This document shows positions 32,324 to 43,500 of a DNA stretch of 64,000 bases, in pieces (position 1 is the first letter of the stretch; each line of letters opens with the position of its first letter). Source of the DNA: Seminavis robusta (Eukaryota > Bacillariophyta > Bacillariophyceae > Naviculales > Naviculaceae); the NCBI GenBank assembly GCA_903772945.1, contig CAICTM010000373.1:1-64000 (forward strand), in the 5' to 3' direction. The translations under genes were made by a program, and so were the position numbers. Under the pieces are notes generated by a model, which was not told where the DNA came from, ran no database searches, and saw only the letters and a list, made by a program, of their open reading frames with translations.

Positions 32324-33124
32324 ATGGTGGAGGGCCGTCCGCAGCTGCATCTTTTCTACCTGTTCCTACTACTACTAGTATGGCCTAATGTGGTGATTGC
32401 CAATAATAATAAGAATGATGAAGTCCGCATGGGCACTACCATTGTGGCCTTGAAGTGTCAAGACGGAGTCATTGTGGGTGCCGATACACGCACGTCGACA
32501 GGTTCCATGGTCAGCAATCGATTCGCCCACAAGTTATCCATGATCTATCAACAAGGACCCGTCTCGTGTGTCCTCTGTCGTTCCGGCAGTGCGGCCGATA
32601 CCCAATTCTTGGCCGATCATGCCCGATGGACATTCGACAACGATGCAACCACAGATCGAGTGAGCGTGACGCAAATGGCACAGTGGTTGAAATGTGTCAT
32701 TCGAGGCAATCCACGGTACTCGGCCAGTTTGTTGTGTGTGGGATACGATCCCAATACGCAAGGCAAAATCTATTCCATTGCCCAATCTGGCGCCATGATG
32801 GAGGAACCGATCTATGCGGCAGCTGGGTCGGGGTCCACGTATATTTTGGGATTGATGGACGAGGCTTGTCGTCCACAGCTCTTGAAAGAACAAGATGCGA
32901 TTGATCTAGTTGCCAAGTTAGTTCATGGAGCCATGGCCAGAGATGGAAGCTCTGGGGGAATGGCAAGAATCACAATCATGAATCAACGGGGATACAAGGA
33001 AATTGTGGTACCGCCACCTCAAGAGGGGGGCGATACAAGTGCAGAATCACCAACACAGTTGAAGGGGTTTCAGGCAGCAGCAACCACAAGATTGAATACC
33101 TCGCCTGCTTTTGTTGGAAAGTAG
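32324..33124 (+). CDS. 20S proteasome beta subunit, beta-1 (PSMB6)-like, with hydrophobic leader
   Basis: A 266-residue protein from the first ATG at 32324. The mature N-terminus is clear: Gly-Thr in MGTTIVALK, giving catalytic Thr at residue 38 (Thr1). Asp17 falls at residue 54 (GADTRT) and Lys33 at residue 70 (AHKL), exactly the spacing of active beta subunits. CRSGSAADTQ and ARDGSSGG (Asp166/Ser169 region) fit the beta-1 branch, which cleaves after acidic residues. The odd part is the 37-residue propeptide, which has a strongly hydrophobic stretch (LHLFYLFLLLLVWPNVVIA) resembling a signal peptide; normal beta-1 propeptides are polar. The C-terminal tail (about 230-266) is longer than usual. 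Two decayed copies lie at 28450-29440. Either a real variant subunit or a gene copy with an altered start. Confidence 0.85.
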   Translation: MVEGRPQLHLFYLFLLLLVWPNVVIANNNKNDEVRMGTTIVALKCQDGVIVGADTRTSTGSMVSNRFAHKLSMIYQQGPVSCVLCRSGSAADTQFLADHARWTFDNDATTDRVSVTQMAQWLKCVIRGNPRYSASLLCVGYDPNTQGKIYSIAQSGAMMEEPIYAAAGSGSTYILGLMDEACRPQLLKEQDAIDLVAKLVHGAMARDGSSGGMARITIMNQRGYKEIVVPPPQEGGDTSAESPTQLKGFQAAATTRLNTSPAFVGK

Positions 33125-33229
33125 AGATTGAACTCATTTCTTGTTTGGCTTGGCCTGGTGGAAGTTCTGGTTTTGCTGAAGGTTTGATTTGAGAGCTAGC
33201 TAGGGAAATCAATGTGCTCATCACTAAGC

Positions 33230-33381
33230 TGCGACGGGATACAGCTTACAATTCAGCTTTACAGCTTTACTATTTGCAGGCTTATTCTAGAAAATAATCA
33301 ATAACTGCTCACTTATTTAGAAATACAAACTTTACATCTCTTAGATCCTTAGACTAGTCAATGCACAATGGTATTGTCGCA
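33230..33381 (+). repeat. Left LTR of the copia-type element
   Basis: 152 bp, TG...CA ends with perfect inverted termini TGCGAC/GTCGCA. It is 105 bases downstream of the proteasome stop codon. It matches the right LTR at all but one position by eye. Confidence 0.93.
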
Positions 33382-33464
33382 TGGTAGCATGCGAGGTTAT
33401 GAGATGTTACTCATTCTTATTCTTATACGTCTACCCCTTGTTATCATCAGTGGTAACCCCTTTT

Positions 33465-33630
33465 CTCGACTGGACTCGCTCGCAAGCAATCCCCTCGTCG
33501 ATCCCCTGGATTCGCTCGAAAGCAATCCCCTCGCTCTTACTCCTATTGACGATCGTAATCTCAATGAGGATCCTATCTTGGATTCGCTCGAAAGCAATCC
33601 CCTTGATTCGCTCGTAAGCAATCTCCCATC
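33465..33630 (+). repeat. Short imperfect repeats in the element's leader
   Basis: Four copies of a unit around GATTCGCTCGAAAGCAATCC, giving a repeated LDSLESNPL in one frame. The frame (33368-33982) starts inside the LTR and looks like chance. Confidence 0.7.
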
Positions 33631-34005
33631 TCCTATCGTCGATCGAAATCGAAATCGCGATGAGGATCTTATATTAAACGATGGACTCCTATGGGAGTCC
33701 ACCCTTTTCGATCACGATCAACCGAGCGCTAAAGAAGTCGCTACTAATACTGTTACAGCTAACGTTACTGCTGTTGCTACTGCTGTTATCTCTATCACCG
33801 GCTGTATCTTCGGCAAAGCATTGCCTCATCCCATCATCAACGTCGATCGATCGATCAGGCGAGTTAACAGAATTTATCGAAAAATGGGCTCCGACTGGAT
33901 ATGGAAGCCTCGGATTGTGTGTCATGCCTTGAGTCATGCTTTACCTCGGCAGGTTAACTGCCTGAGTCCTCTACCCCTTTAATGGCAAATATTCTGTCTG
34001 TGGGA

Positions 34006-34215
34006 TCCCCTTGTTTTGTGTCTGTGGGATCCCCTCGTTTTGTGTCTGTGGGATCCCCCTCGTTTTGGTGAAGCCAGGGTATAGGGTCAAGATTACATCG
34101 TTGCCACTTGCTGCAGCGCCGCAGCCATTGATCGACTCTTGCCACTTGCCACATCGATCCATGCCACTTGCCGCATCGATCCATCGATCCATCGATCCAT
34201 CGATCCATCGAACCA
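34006..34215 (+). repeat. Two short satellites inside the LTR element
   Basis: Three copies of a 24-26-base unit around TCTGTGGGATCCCCTCG (about 34006-34075), followed by an 8-base CATCGATC tandem run (about 34153-34210). Confidence 0.85.
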
Positions 34216-34362
34216 ACAGCCATCGATCTCGACAATAGACATCAACCGCATACTACTAGTAAGCTCAACAAGCACCAGCCAGCTACTTGTACAGCCACCA
34301 GCCATCCAGAGACAAGGACCATTCATCAAGGCACCAACCGGGGTGACAAGCAACAAGCAACC

Positions 34363-35052
34363 ATGCCTGTCAAGTACGGAACACCTGCTTACCGCAGGAA
34401 GATTGAAGCCAATCGGCGATCCAAACAGAAAAAGCAGGCACAACAAACAGATGAGGAACGGCAGGCTGAGTTGAAAGTCAAAAGAGAATTCATGCAGAAG
34501 CATCGAGAACAACAATCTATAGAAGAATATGAGATTGCCAAAATAAAGGATAGAGATAGGAAACAGATCCGCCGCTTAAAGAATGAATTCTTCGATGCTG
34601 AAGCACACAATTTCAACGAAAAACAGCTCTGGATTGATCGAGCTTTGGAAATAAACAAGATAAAGGCTCAGCTGAAGATGGAGCGACAGCAGCTGCAGAA
34701 GCTACGTGGTGTTGAAGACCTAGAGAACTCTTTAAATAAAGGATGGCTGAAAGCTCAGCTTGCAGAACTCACAGAACAGGCAAAGAAAGAACGCACAATC
34801 TTAGAGCATGATTGGGACGAAAGGGTACAGAAACTCTTTGGCAAGGATCCTGGTTTCTTCCAAGCAGAGTTCAGCATATTTCAACATACGCATGATAGAA
34901 AGAAGATTGCGCAAGAGAGGAGAGATAGTGCAACGAATCATGATCTACAACTTGAGTGGGTTAAAAAATCACTCGACAAAGCACGTTGTGCCCGCCATAC
35001 TCTGCGGTGGCGGAGAAATGTATTGCCAGGGATTCTCGAGAAATATGGCTAA
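34363..35052 (+). CDS. Intact uncharacterised coiled-coil ORF within the LTR element
   Basis: A 229-residue frame from the ATG at 34363 (MPVKYGTPAYRRK). It is highly charged and helical: a long Lys/Arg/Glu/Gln segment (about 8-175) with heptad-like spacing and no Gly or Pro runs, then KSLDKARCARHTLRWRRN near the end. No domain was recognised. The frame is whole although the pol region of the surrounding element is broken. It could be an element-encoded protein of a gag-like or accessory kind, or a captured host gene. The open frame continues upstream to 34168, but only through satellite-derived sequence. Confidence 0.55.
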   Translation: MPVKYGTPAYRRKIEANRRSKQKKQAQQTDEERQAELKVKREFMQKHREQQSIEEYEIAKIKDRDRKQIRRLKNEFFDAEAHNFNEKQLWIDRALEINKIKAQLKMERQQLQKLRGVEDLENSLNKGWLKAQLAELTEQAKKERTILEHDWDERVQKLFGKDPGFFQAEFSIFQHTHDRKKIAQERRDSATNHDLQLEWVKKSLDKARCARHTLRWRRNVLPGILEKYG

Positions 35053-36210
35053 ATGAAGGTATCGTGTTATTGTGGATGTATTAGCAAGTGGTCTACCTAA
35101 CAATCCTCGAGATTCTCCTCTTTGTATTCCAATCGTGGGTTTGCTCTAATATTATAGATCAGCCGCAAGTTGCTTGCAGGAGGGTGGTCGTCCTTCTTCT
35201 ATCTGTCTTTCTGCCGAGGTATCGCAGCTCCCGCTGACTTAATTACCTACTATTATGGATTCGAATCGCCTGAGCTTAAGTCTTTTCTTGAGTCATGCTT
35301 CGGGTCCTCACTTTTTCATTAACTCGACGGAGACGCACACTGATGTACGTGATGTTGTTTCGAACGTATCCATCGCTCGTGATACTATTCGAACGATCCA
35401 TGCGGTTGGTCTTTGCTTACCTAGGACTGGCATTGGTCGTCTCTGGCTCGCGGTTGGTCGTTTGGATTGGCTTGCAGTTGGTCGTTTGAACGAACAGTTT
35501 CGTCACGAGCGATCGCTCGCTCCGTACGATCCATCCCTCGAGTGGTTTGAATTCAAACAAAGGGGATTCGCTCACGAAGGATTCGCTCTCAGACCAAAAC
35601 AAAGCTCAAAATCCATCTTCGATTGACTCGATTGATTGGATATCACTGCTCTCCTCCTCCTGTTGCCATTGCTCTTGTTGCCATTGCCGCACTGTTGACC
35701 TTGTTGATTTTCACTGCTCAATTCCATCATCTATTATTGATGGACCTTGACGACGCTTCCTCTGCTCAGCATCTTCATCTTCAACAGCAGCGCCAGCATC
35801 AGCATCCTTGTTCAGTCACAAGGCTTCAGACAAGCCTCTTTGAATTGATCCATCATCCACCATCTGACCTCCAAACCATGACTCAGCACCATACCGCAGT
35901 TCAATTCCAGGAGCTCCTCCAGCACATTGGAAAACCAAAGAGAAGACCAGCTTACAGAAGCCCTCGGCTTGGAGGTATCAACCACCTGGAGCCTGGACAG
36001 GATCTGGTCAGATGGACTGGGAAAGGAACCTAAAGCACCCTATGCCTCAGGGGTTTCCATGGAGACGACCATCTAAAACATCACACTACACTCCAGCCCA
36101 TTGAATGGCATGCAAGAAAGGACTGAAGGATTCCCCAGTCTCCTATTCTCGACATTGACTGAGTCAAATGCCTCTGGTCCCATGTTTTAGCCTCTCTCAT
36201 CGCCTTTGAA

Positions 36211-36735
36211 AGCGATAAAGTCTAGGAGCGAGAGCTCTGGATCCTCGGAGATAGCTCCAACAGCTATGCTGGCCTACAGCTCCAGCACCACAGCTGGCTT
36301 ATCTCCAGCAAAGCAGCAAGAAAGGATCGTCCTTTCCACCATAGTTAAGAAAATAGTACGAAAGATTGAGACCGATCCTGATTAGCTTGTAGCCCCATTG
36401 AGTACCTGTGAGGCGGCAGAAGCAGTAGGAGTAGCAGATATAGTAGCAGATGTACTTTCCCAGACTGCCACTGCACGATGGAATACGAAGGCCCCAGCTC
36501 CTGAGGAGAGCGGCCCAAAGGGTCCAGCAGAGATCTGCTGCCCTCCTGTCTACTGACAGGACCAAGTCCTGGTTTGGTGCCTACTGGAGGTGTTGGAAAC
36601 TCCTGAGGCAGACAAGGCTCCCTGAACTGCTGACTACCGCTGTCCTGAGGAAGGGTTTCAGCGAGGTCCAGTCCACTACTTGGGTATTGGAACTGATCCT
36701 TCCAGAAACTTATTGGATTAACAGTCAGCATAGAT
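36211..36735. repeat. Internal direct repeat, copy 1
   Basis: About 525 bases starting AGCGATAAAGTCTAGGAGCG, roughly 90% identical by eye to 40033-40590, same orientation, 3.8 kb apart. It may be an LTR of a nested element or a duplicated leader of the copia-type element. Confidence 0.85.
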
Positions 36736-39700
36736 TTGCAGGCAGTTCTAAGGGAAGAAGAGACCTCCTTGACGAGAAAAGGATCTCTTCGAAATACAAC
36801 AATCAGTGCTACAGCTACAGTTAAATTCATTGAATTTCATTGGCATTTTGAGGTGGTTTCAGGCCCATTTTGAAGTCCTAAGTCAACAACCTTCTGATCG
36901 ATTTTGATAGTTCCAGCCACCACCACAGTGACAGGAACTTCTTGTTGACCATCTACCAACACAACTACAAGGCCAACACCATCATTGTCACCTCGAAAGG
37001 ACCTACATTCCCAAGCCAATTGACACAACTCCATTGACTCCTCACTCGAGGCTTCAGTCGGATCAACACGGCAAAAGAGCAGCCAATTCACTCGAAAGAA
37101 GAAGCAGTTACGGTGAAGGGTGAAGGAACAACCTGGAGTCTCCGAGTGAACGAAAGACTTATTGCGTTCACACCTATCTGGGCCATCGAACAAGACTTTT
37201 ACGTCTCATGGAATTTGACTGTTTATCAAGCGCAACAGCGCTTTATCTCTTTTTGCCGTCTGTGCAGTTTTCGAGTGTCACGAGTTTCTGTCCTGTACTG
37301 GCTTCAGGGATTCACGGACCGTCGGAACTCTTACGATCCACGAACGTACTGACGTACTACAAAAAAGCCGCTCAGCCAATCAAAACGTCCTGCAGTTTTC
37401 GAAGTTCACCGTGCAGTTTCGAGTGATACGGTACTTATTACGAGTGCACTGAGTCAGTCCGTGAAGTCCTCTTTGATCCCGGATTTTCGAAGTGTTATTT
37501 CACGAGTTTCCGTACCGGTTTCGCGCTTAACGTTCAAGGTTCCCTGATCCGAAAGCAAGCTCAGCCTAAGTAAGCTCGCTGCGCTCACATTTTAAAGGTT
37601 TTACACCGTCGAGTCATTGAAATCGCGATCCTTCCGTACGGAGCGACCAACCTACCGCAGACGACGCAACTCAAGGTATCACGAGAGGACGAAGAGAGCA
37701 ATTCTCTTGGCTAAAGTTACCATTGAACCGCCATCCTTGTTTAGTCAGTGGGTACTCACCTCAGTACAAGCAACTTGTGCGGGGAGATTCATTGGCCCAA
37801 GTTGCCTGGATCCTCAGTGGCAAAATCCCACAAACCAAGGCAGTTTGCAGCACCACAGCAATTCAGGAAGCAGGTTCCAGCCCTTGTACCTGGTCCACCT
37901 TATTCAACTACACCTAGATGATTGAATTTTCCAGGCCCATAGCAAGGTTCCTGGAGTCATCTTTGTGGATTCCAGATTACATTGAGCCAGCCTTTATTGC
38001 ACTGCAACAAGAGCTGAGATCCAGTGTTCCACCAAGTACAGCCTACACCTCTTCCTTGTGCAACAACAAGAGGCACAATGTCTAGCTACACCGACCAATG
38101 CTGGTGCCACTACTCAGACCGATGCCCGTGCCAGCACCAATCCATCTTTGCAATCCTTGACAAGGCACCGGCATCACCTGTTCCAAGCCAATTGCTCCCC
38201 AACACCTATGAAATGGCAGAGGCCATAGGTGGCTTCAAACCAATAGCAACAATGTCCCTTCCAACTCAAGACATGGATGGCAAAAGACACTCTCCTGTGG
38301 GAGATCCGGTCGCCAAATTTCGACGTGACTGATGTGACTAGACGAATGATGGCCTACAGCAGGGTAGAGGACCGATGGAACAACACAGGCAGCAAGCAGC
38401 TACTGGTAGCGACTTCAGGGCCAGGCAGCACAGCAGAGTAGCCGCCAGAATGTAGCCGCCTCCTGGAACAGGCACCCAACCACCAGGCATTTCCCGGCCA
38501 GCTTATGGGGAGCCCCAGACACTCGTCCTTTGCCCCTTACAGCGGCCCACCACCAGACGACCAATGCCACTCCACTGTCAGCAATGGGCAGTGCTGATGG
38601 CGTCCACAAGCCGACTGGTGACAGTGCTATTGGTACCCAACGGCTCCAAAGCCCAAAGAAGCAGCAGCAGCCACAGGGCTATCGTTCCAAGCAAGAATCC
38701 CACTGCGCCATCCAGCAAAGACTGGATGCCATTGCCACCCAGCAACGATTGACCAATGCCCTCCTGGCTACCAACCAGCTGCCCACAAATGTAGCCACGG
38801 CTCCATCTCCCAGGCTAGCTTGTGGGGAGTTTCCTGTCACACGACCCATGCGTGTCCAAGCTACGAGCCACCAGCCCTGCCCAGTGCCACACCCTTGAAT
38901 GCCCTCGCTGGTGCCCATCCATCGTTGAATGATGGGGAGATTATCGAGCTTGCCAGCCCTAGTAGTCATTCAACCTCTGGGAGATAATGATGGCAAAACC
39001 TCCAGACAGTAAGCAACCAGCTTCCAGAGCTGGCGCCAACGACATTCCAGTTGCACAACTAAATAGACCAAGTGTGGCTCCCACTCAGTCAGCTCAACAA
39101 CCAAGAGCACATGAGCAGACTCACACAGTGGTGACCCCCAAGCAACCTGCTCCAAGGCACAGAGCACATAAGGGTCCCACCACAACCAACATTGGCAGGA
39201 GACCCAGTGGTCCATCACCCACAGTGAAGCCCAAGGTTCCCAGCCTGGTTCCGCCAGAACCACCAACCTATGGCACAGCCAATGCCAAAAGACTCGTACC
39301 CAATGAGTTGCCGTTGTCTTTGGATAGGACCAGCCTTGGTCCACCCATCACCAGTCCATCTGCCAGGAGGCGCACCAAGCCAGAATTACCCTCTGCTCTT
39401 GGGTGAATCCATGGGGAGCAACCAAAGCAAGCACCTTTGACCAAGACAGCTTTGGTGTCTCCTACCCAGGAGCTGCCTGCCATGGTGTCCCCTTCCCAGA
39501 AGCTGACCGCCATCATGCTTTCTACCCCATAGCTGGCTGCCATGGCATCAGGGCATGGCAATGGACCAATCCCGGTGACGCCCCTGGATTTTCGGACTGG
39601 CAACTAGACTACGTCCCTGTCTGGTACTGCCCATCCATCCCATCCGTCAAGGGACATGATTGGGGGGCAAGAAGGCCGCTCTACTGAGAGCTTGCCGCCG

Positions 39701-40032
39701 CTGAATTCGGCCTGTGGCAAAGCCACAATATTTGTCTACATATGAAGAAAACAAACAACAGCTATGATAGCAACCAGCACCGCCGACACGTACCGAGTCT
39801 GGCCATGCTGATGAGCACGCAATCCCTTTGCGCCTACCTTTGGTCAAGGAACTGACCACCGATGCAAGTCCCTCCACTTGTGAGATCCAATCTCAAATTG
39901 TGTTCCACTAGCAGTCGATGCTGAGTGGCCCATGGATGTTCTATTCATGGGGAGAGTTTGTAGATATTTAGTTAGTAACTAGTCGTATATCGTGGCATTG
40001 CCATGAGAGCGGATCCATTCGCACTCGTGGGG
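36736..40032. other. Interior of the LTR element between the two direct repeats
   Basis: About 3.3 kb of Pro/Thr/Ser/Gln-biased open frames, mostly on the plus strand (37617-37925, 38530-38898, 38987-39406, 39403-39687). No domain was recognised. The bias suggests one former low-complexity protein or decayed element sequence. Nothing here looks like a functional host gene. Confidence 0.45.
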
Positions 40033-40590
40033 AGCGATAAAGCCTAGGAGCGAGAGCTCTGGATACCGTCAGAGATAGCTCCAACAGCTATGCTGGCCTA
40101 CAGCTCCAGCATGCACATTTGGCTTATCTCCAGCAAAACAGCAAGAAAGGATCGTCCTTTTCCCACCATAGTTAAGAAAAAGTAACGAAAAGATGAGAAC
40201 CGGATCATGATAGCTTGTAGCCCATTAATACCGCAGCCGTTGATACCAATCCTGTTGAGGCCGGCAGAAGCAGTAGGAGGTAGCAGATAGTACTGTTCCC
40301 AGACTGCCACTGCACGATGAAATAACGAAGGCCCCCAGCTCCTGAGGAGAGCTGGCCCAAAGGGCCCAGCAGAGAGCTTTGCTGGACCTCCTGTCTGACT
40401 GACAGGAGCAAGTCCTTGGTTTGGTGCCAACTGGAGGTGTTGGAATACTCCTGAGGCACGACAAGGCTCCCTGAATTGCCTGACTACCGCTGTATCTGAG
40501 GAAGGGTTTCAGCGATGCCCAGTCCACTACTTGATTATTGGAACTGAACCTTACTAGAAACTTAAATTGAAAGTATAATGACTGAGCATG
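40033..40590. repeat. Internal direct repeat, copy 2
   Basis: Partner of 36211-36735, with more small indels. It lies immediately upstream of the gag-like region, so it may be the element's own leader, with copy 1 a duplicate. Confidence 0.85.
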
Positions 40591-43500
40591 GAATGGAAGG
40601 GATCTTTGAGCTTGTTTTTGGTGACCTTAATACTAACACCATAGACAAAATTAATATGTTCACTTCTCCTGGGCAGGTCTCAGAATCTATGATGGACAAA
40701 TGGCATCATGATCTCACAGTAAATGGGTTTGGATTCATCGATGCTGGACTCTGAAGCCAACACTCTGTCTGCCAGTATGATCTAACCAACCTTGCTTGGT
40801 CGGGAAAGGCTGCACTGTCTTGAACTCTTGCACTGATGCCCTCCAGGAGTAATTGAAATCATATGTCCTCGGGCCAAGCACAATGGGCCCCACTTCTCTT
40901 GGCTCTTCTGCAGAAAATATACAGACCTTCTCACAATAAGATTGAGAACCTCAAAGCAAGCTTCTTCACTTAGACATCCCAATTTCCCTGGTGAGAATGT
41001 TTCCATTTATTTTGTCGATGCAAGCAAGACATATCAAAGAGATTCGATTGAACTTTATGTCAGTGATCCCATGCCTGAACTAACCAGCAAATCCCTAGAG
41101 GTCTTCTTGGATGTGGGTGTCCATATTTTCGATCCAAATTCCATGAGCTGTTTGTCAATAGTGACATCAACTGATTTGTGGCAACTATGGGATACAAACA
41201 ATTGGAAGCACTCGATACTTTGAATGACTTGGAAGCCCTCTATCGGGTCCTAATCAAACAGGAAACATATGAGCCTGCCCAACACATTGGATCCAAGACT
41301 TCCCAGGCCAAAGCCTTCCAGGCCGCAATTGACAAAGCATTTGAGTCAAAGTTTCGGAGTCTCACCCAGGATAGAACCAGTGGTCTCCGCCGGCGGTGGT
41401 ACCAGTCCTAGTGGAGGCGCCTGCTTTGACTGTGGGGCTACCGGTCACAACCAGAAACGATTCATCATGTCCTAAGCGAGGTGCTCAAAGACATAGGTCT
41501 GAGTGCTGAAACAACTCCAAGGCTCTCGGTTCATCAAAGACAAGCTGGTCTTCTATCTCTCAAAGGAGAACATTCCCGATGATGCCAACAACATTCTGTG
41601 GGAAGGCAAAGTGGGTTGCCTAAATACTGTCGCAACTGTGGGAGGTTTCCAAAGGAACCAGTGCCCACTTCACCAGTGAACATACGTGGATTCCGCAAGT
41701 TTCACATACAAAGCGCACCCTCATCAGACTGGGAGTGCCCTCAGCTCCTAGTCACCTCAGCTCGGTAACTCCGTTCAATGCTGAGTGGCAGACCTGTCTT
41801 TTAACCTTGGGGCTACCTTTACAGTCTCGGCATCCTGTTATGGAACTGATGAATTTATCACACAAGTCCATGACGGATATGATTTTGAGTTCTATGCAAG
41901 TAATACATGGCTGCGGTCGATCTCAGTTCCGCACGATACCTCAGCTCTCATGTGCTAACCTCACTGGGGCCTAGATGTGATGTTCTGGTAGAGTTACACA
42001 CCTTGGCAACCGTGTTCCTCATTGCCTATTTTATTGCCCACTCTATGCCCCCTACTCACGGGTCTATTCCTTCTCTTTATTGGAGGGAGAAGATAGTTCT
42101 GCTATGCAGACATGGATACAAATACACTTCGAATTCCAGACCTTACTTCTTGGAGGGAGCAATCTATGTACAGCACCCACACTGAAGGGCTGTTCCCATC
42201 TCCTTTCCTGCTTTTCATCATTGGACTATGTCTCTGGCTGGGGGCGTTTGTGTTGGTCTCTCTTTGGTTTTTACAACTTGCTTCTGAAGTTCAAAGGTTA
42301 TACCTTCTTCAGTGGCTCTACGCATCTACCCAAACTTGTTCTTCTCGCTTCAGTCAGCCAAAACAAGTTGGACTCAGATCCAGAACCCAGAGTATTTTCA
42401 ATTCCCACAAATGGTTCTTCGGACCTGTATGTATCAATCCCTTCTCTTCAAGCTAAAATTAACTCTTAAAGACACCTATGTCGTCTCTTCTCAACCCTCA
42501 ACTCCAACCAGGCTTCCTGGCAATGTCGGGCAACAGAACGCTGTCGTGATACAGCTGATGGGCCTCTTGGGTCATTGGGTAACTCAGTCACTGGGGCACA
42601 TACATTCCAGCTCTCCAGTGATCTTGGTCTTTAAAAAAAGCTTCGAAGCTATCGATCAATGCAGGGAGAACTGAAGACACGCAGTCTCACGGCACCAACA
42701 TGTCTGGCTCTCCAACAACGACTCCAATCTTCTAATGAATCCTTTGCCCAAGTCACTTCTTTATTGCCCATATGTCTTCAGTGCTATTTTGATAGTGGAT
42801 TGTTCCTATTCTTGCACCATACTTTCAGTGATGTTGACCAATTCTATCAGAAAGCTTTTCGAACCAATTGTCCTAGAGGTATCGCTGGAGGTTCTGAGCA
42901 TCGAGTACATCGGCACTTCTGATTGCGAGACTTTGGATTAGCAAGCAAATGTTGTGTCAATTTCGGGGGAGGTTCTTATTCATCTGATCTTCCAAACAGA
43001 CTCCGAAGCCCTCAACGCTTTCTTGTCCATCAAGTACTTGACCCAAAGACATGCAAACTCAGCGATCACTTCGAGTCTACCACGACCATAGCTGAATGGC
43101 ATACGGGAGGAAAGTAAATGCTACAAATGAAGAGTTTGACTCCAGTTTACTAACCACGATTACTCTTTCCCAAAGGAAAGGCACTCTTCTTCTCTCAAAC
43201 AATGACTCAGTTCTTCTATACCAACAACCCGGAACCTTTCTACATTTGACAAAATCTGGCTTGCAATGGCATTACAAGTTGGGACATCTGTCCTTCTCCA
43301 TATTCCAATCTCTTGGCTTGGTTGGTTTCTTAGACAAAAAAGGTCTTGGTTTGCTTAGAAAGCAAAGTTGGTGACCATTCCGAAATGTGCCGCCTGTCAA
43401 TATGGAAAGCAAGTCAGAAAACATAGACTAACATCATGTCACGCAAGAAGCTTACAGACAAACAGGAGCCCTCAAGAAGGAAAGTTGGAGCCAGGTATGA

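Noticed and set aside
33230-33381. Interpreting this as a solo LTR separate from the one at 46572
   Set aside because: The flanks on both sides rejoin in the paralogous empty site, so both LTRs belong to one insertion.
33368-33982. 204-codon open frame with LDSLESNPL repeats
   Set aside because: Begins inside the LTR and is made of a short DNA repeat; no protein family matches.
34006-34075. CRISPR-like array of three short repeats
   Set aside because: Repeats are adjacent without unique spacers and lie in a eukaryotic retroelement.
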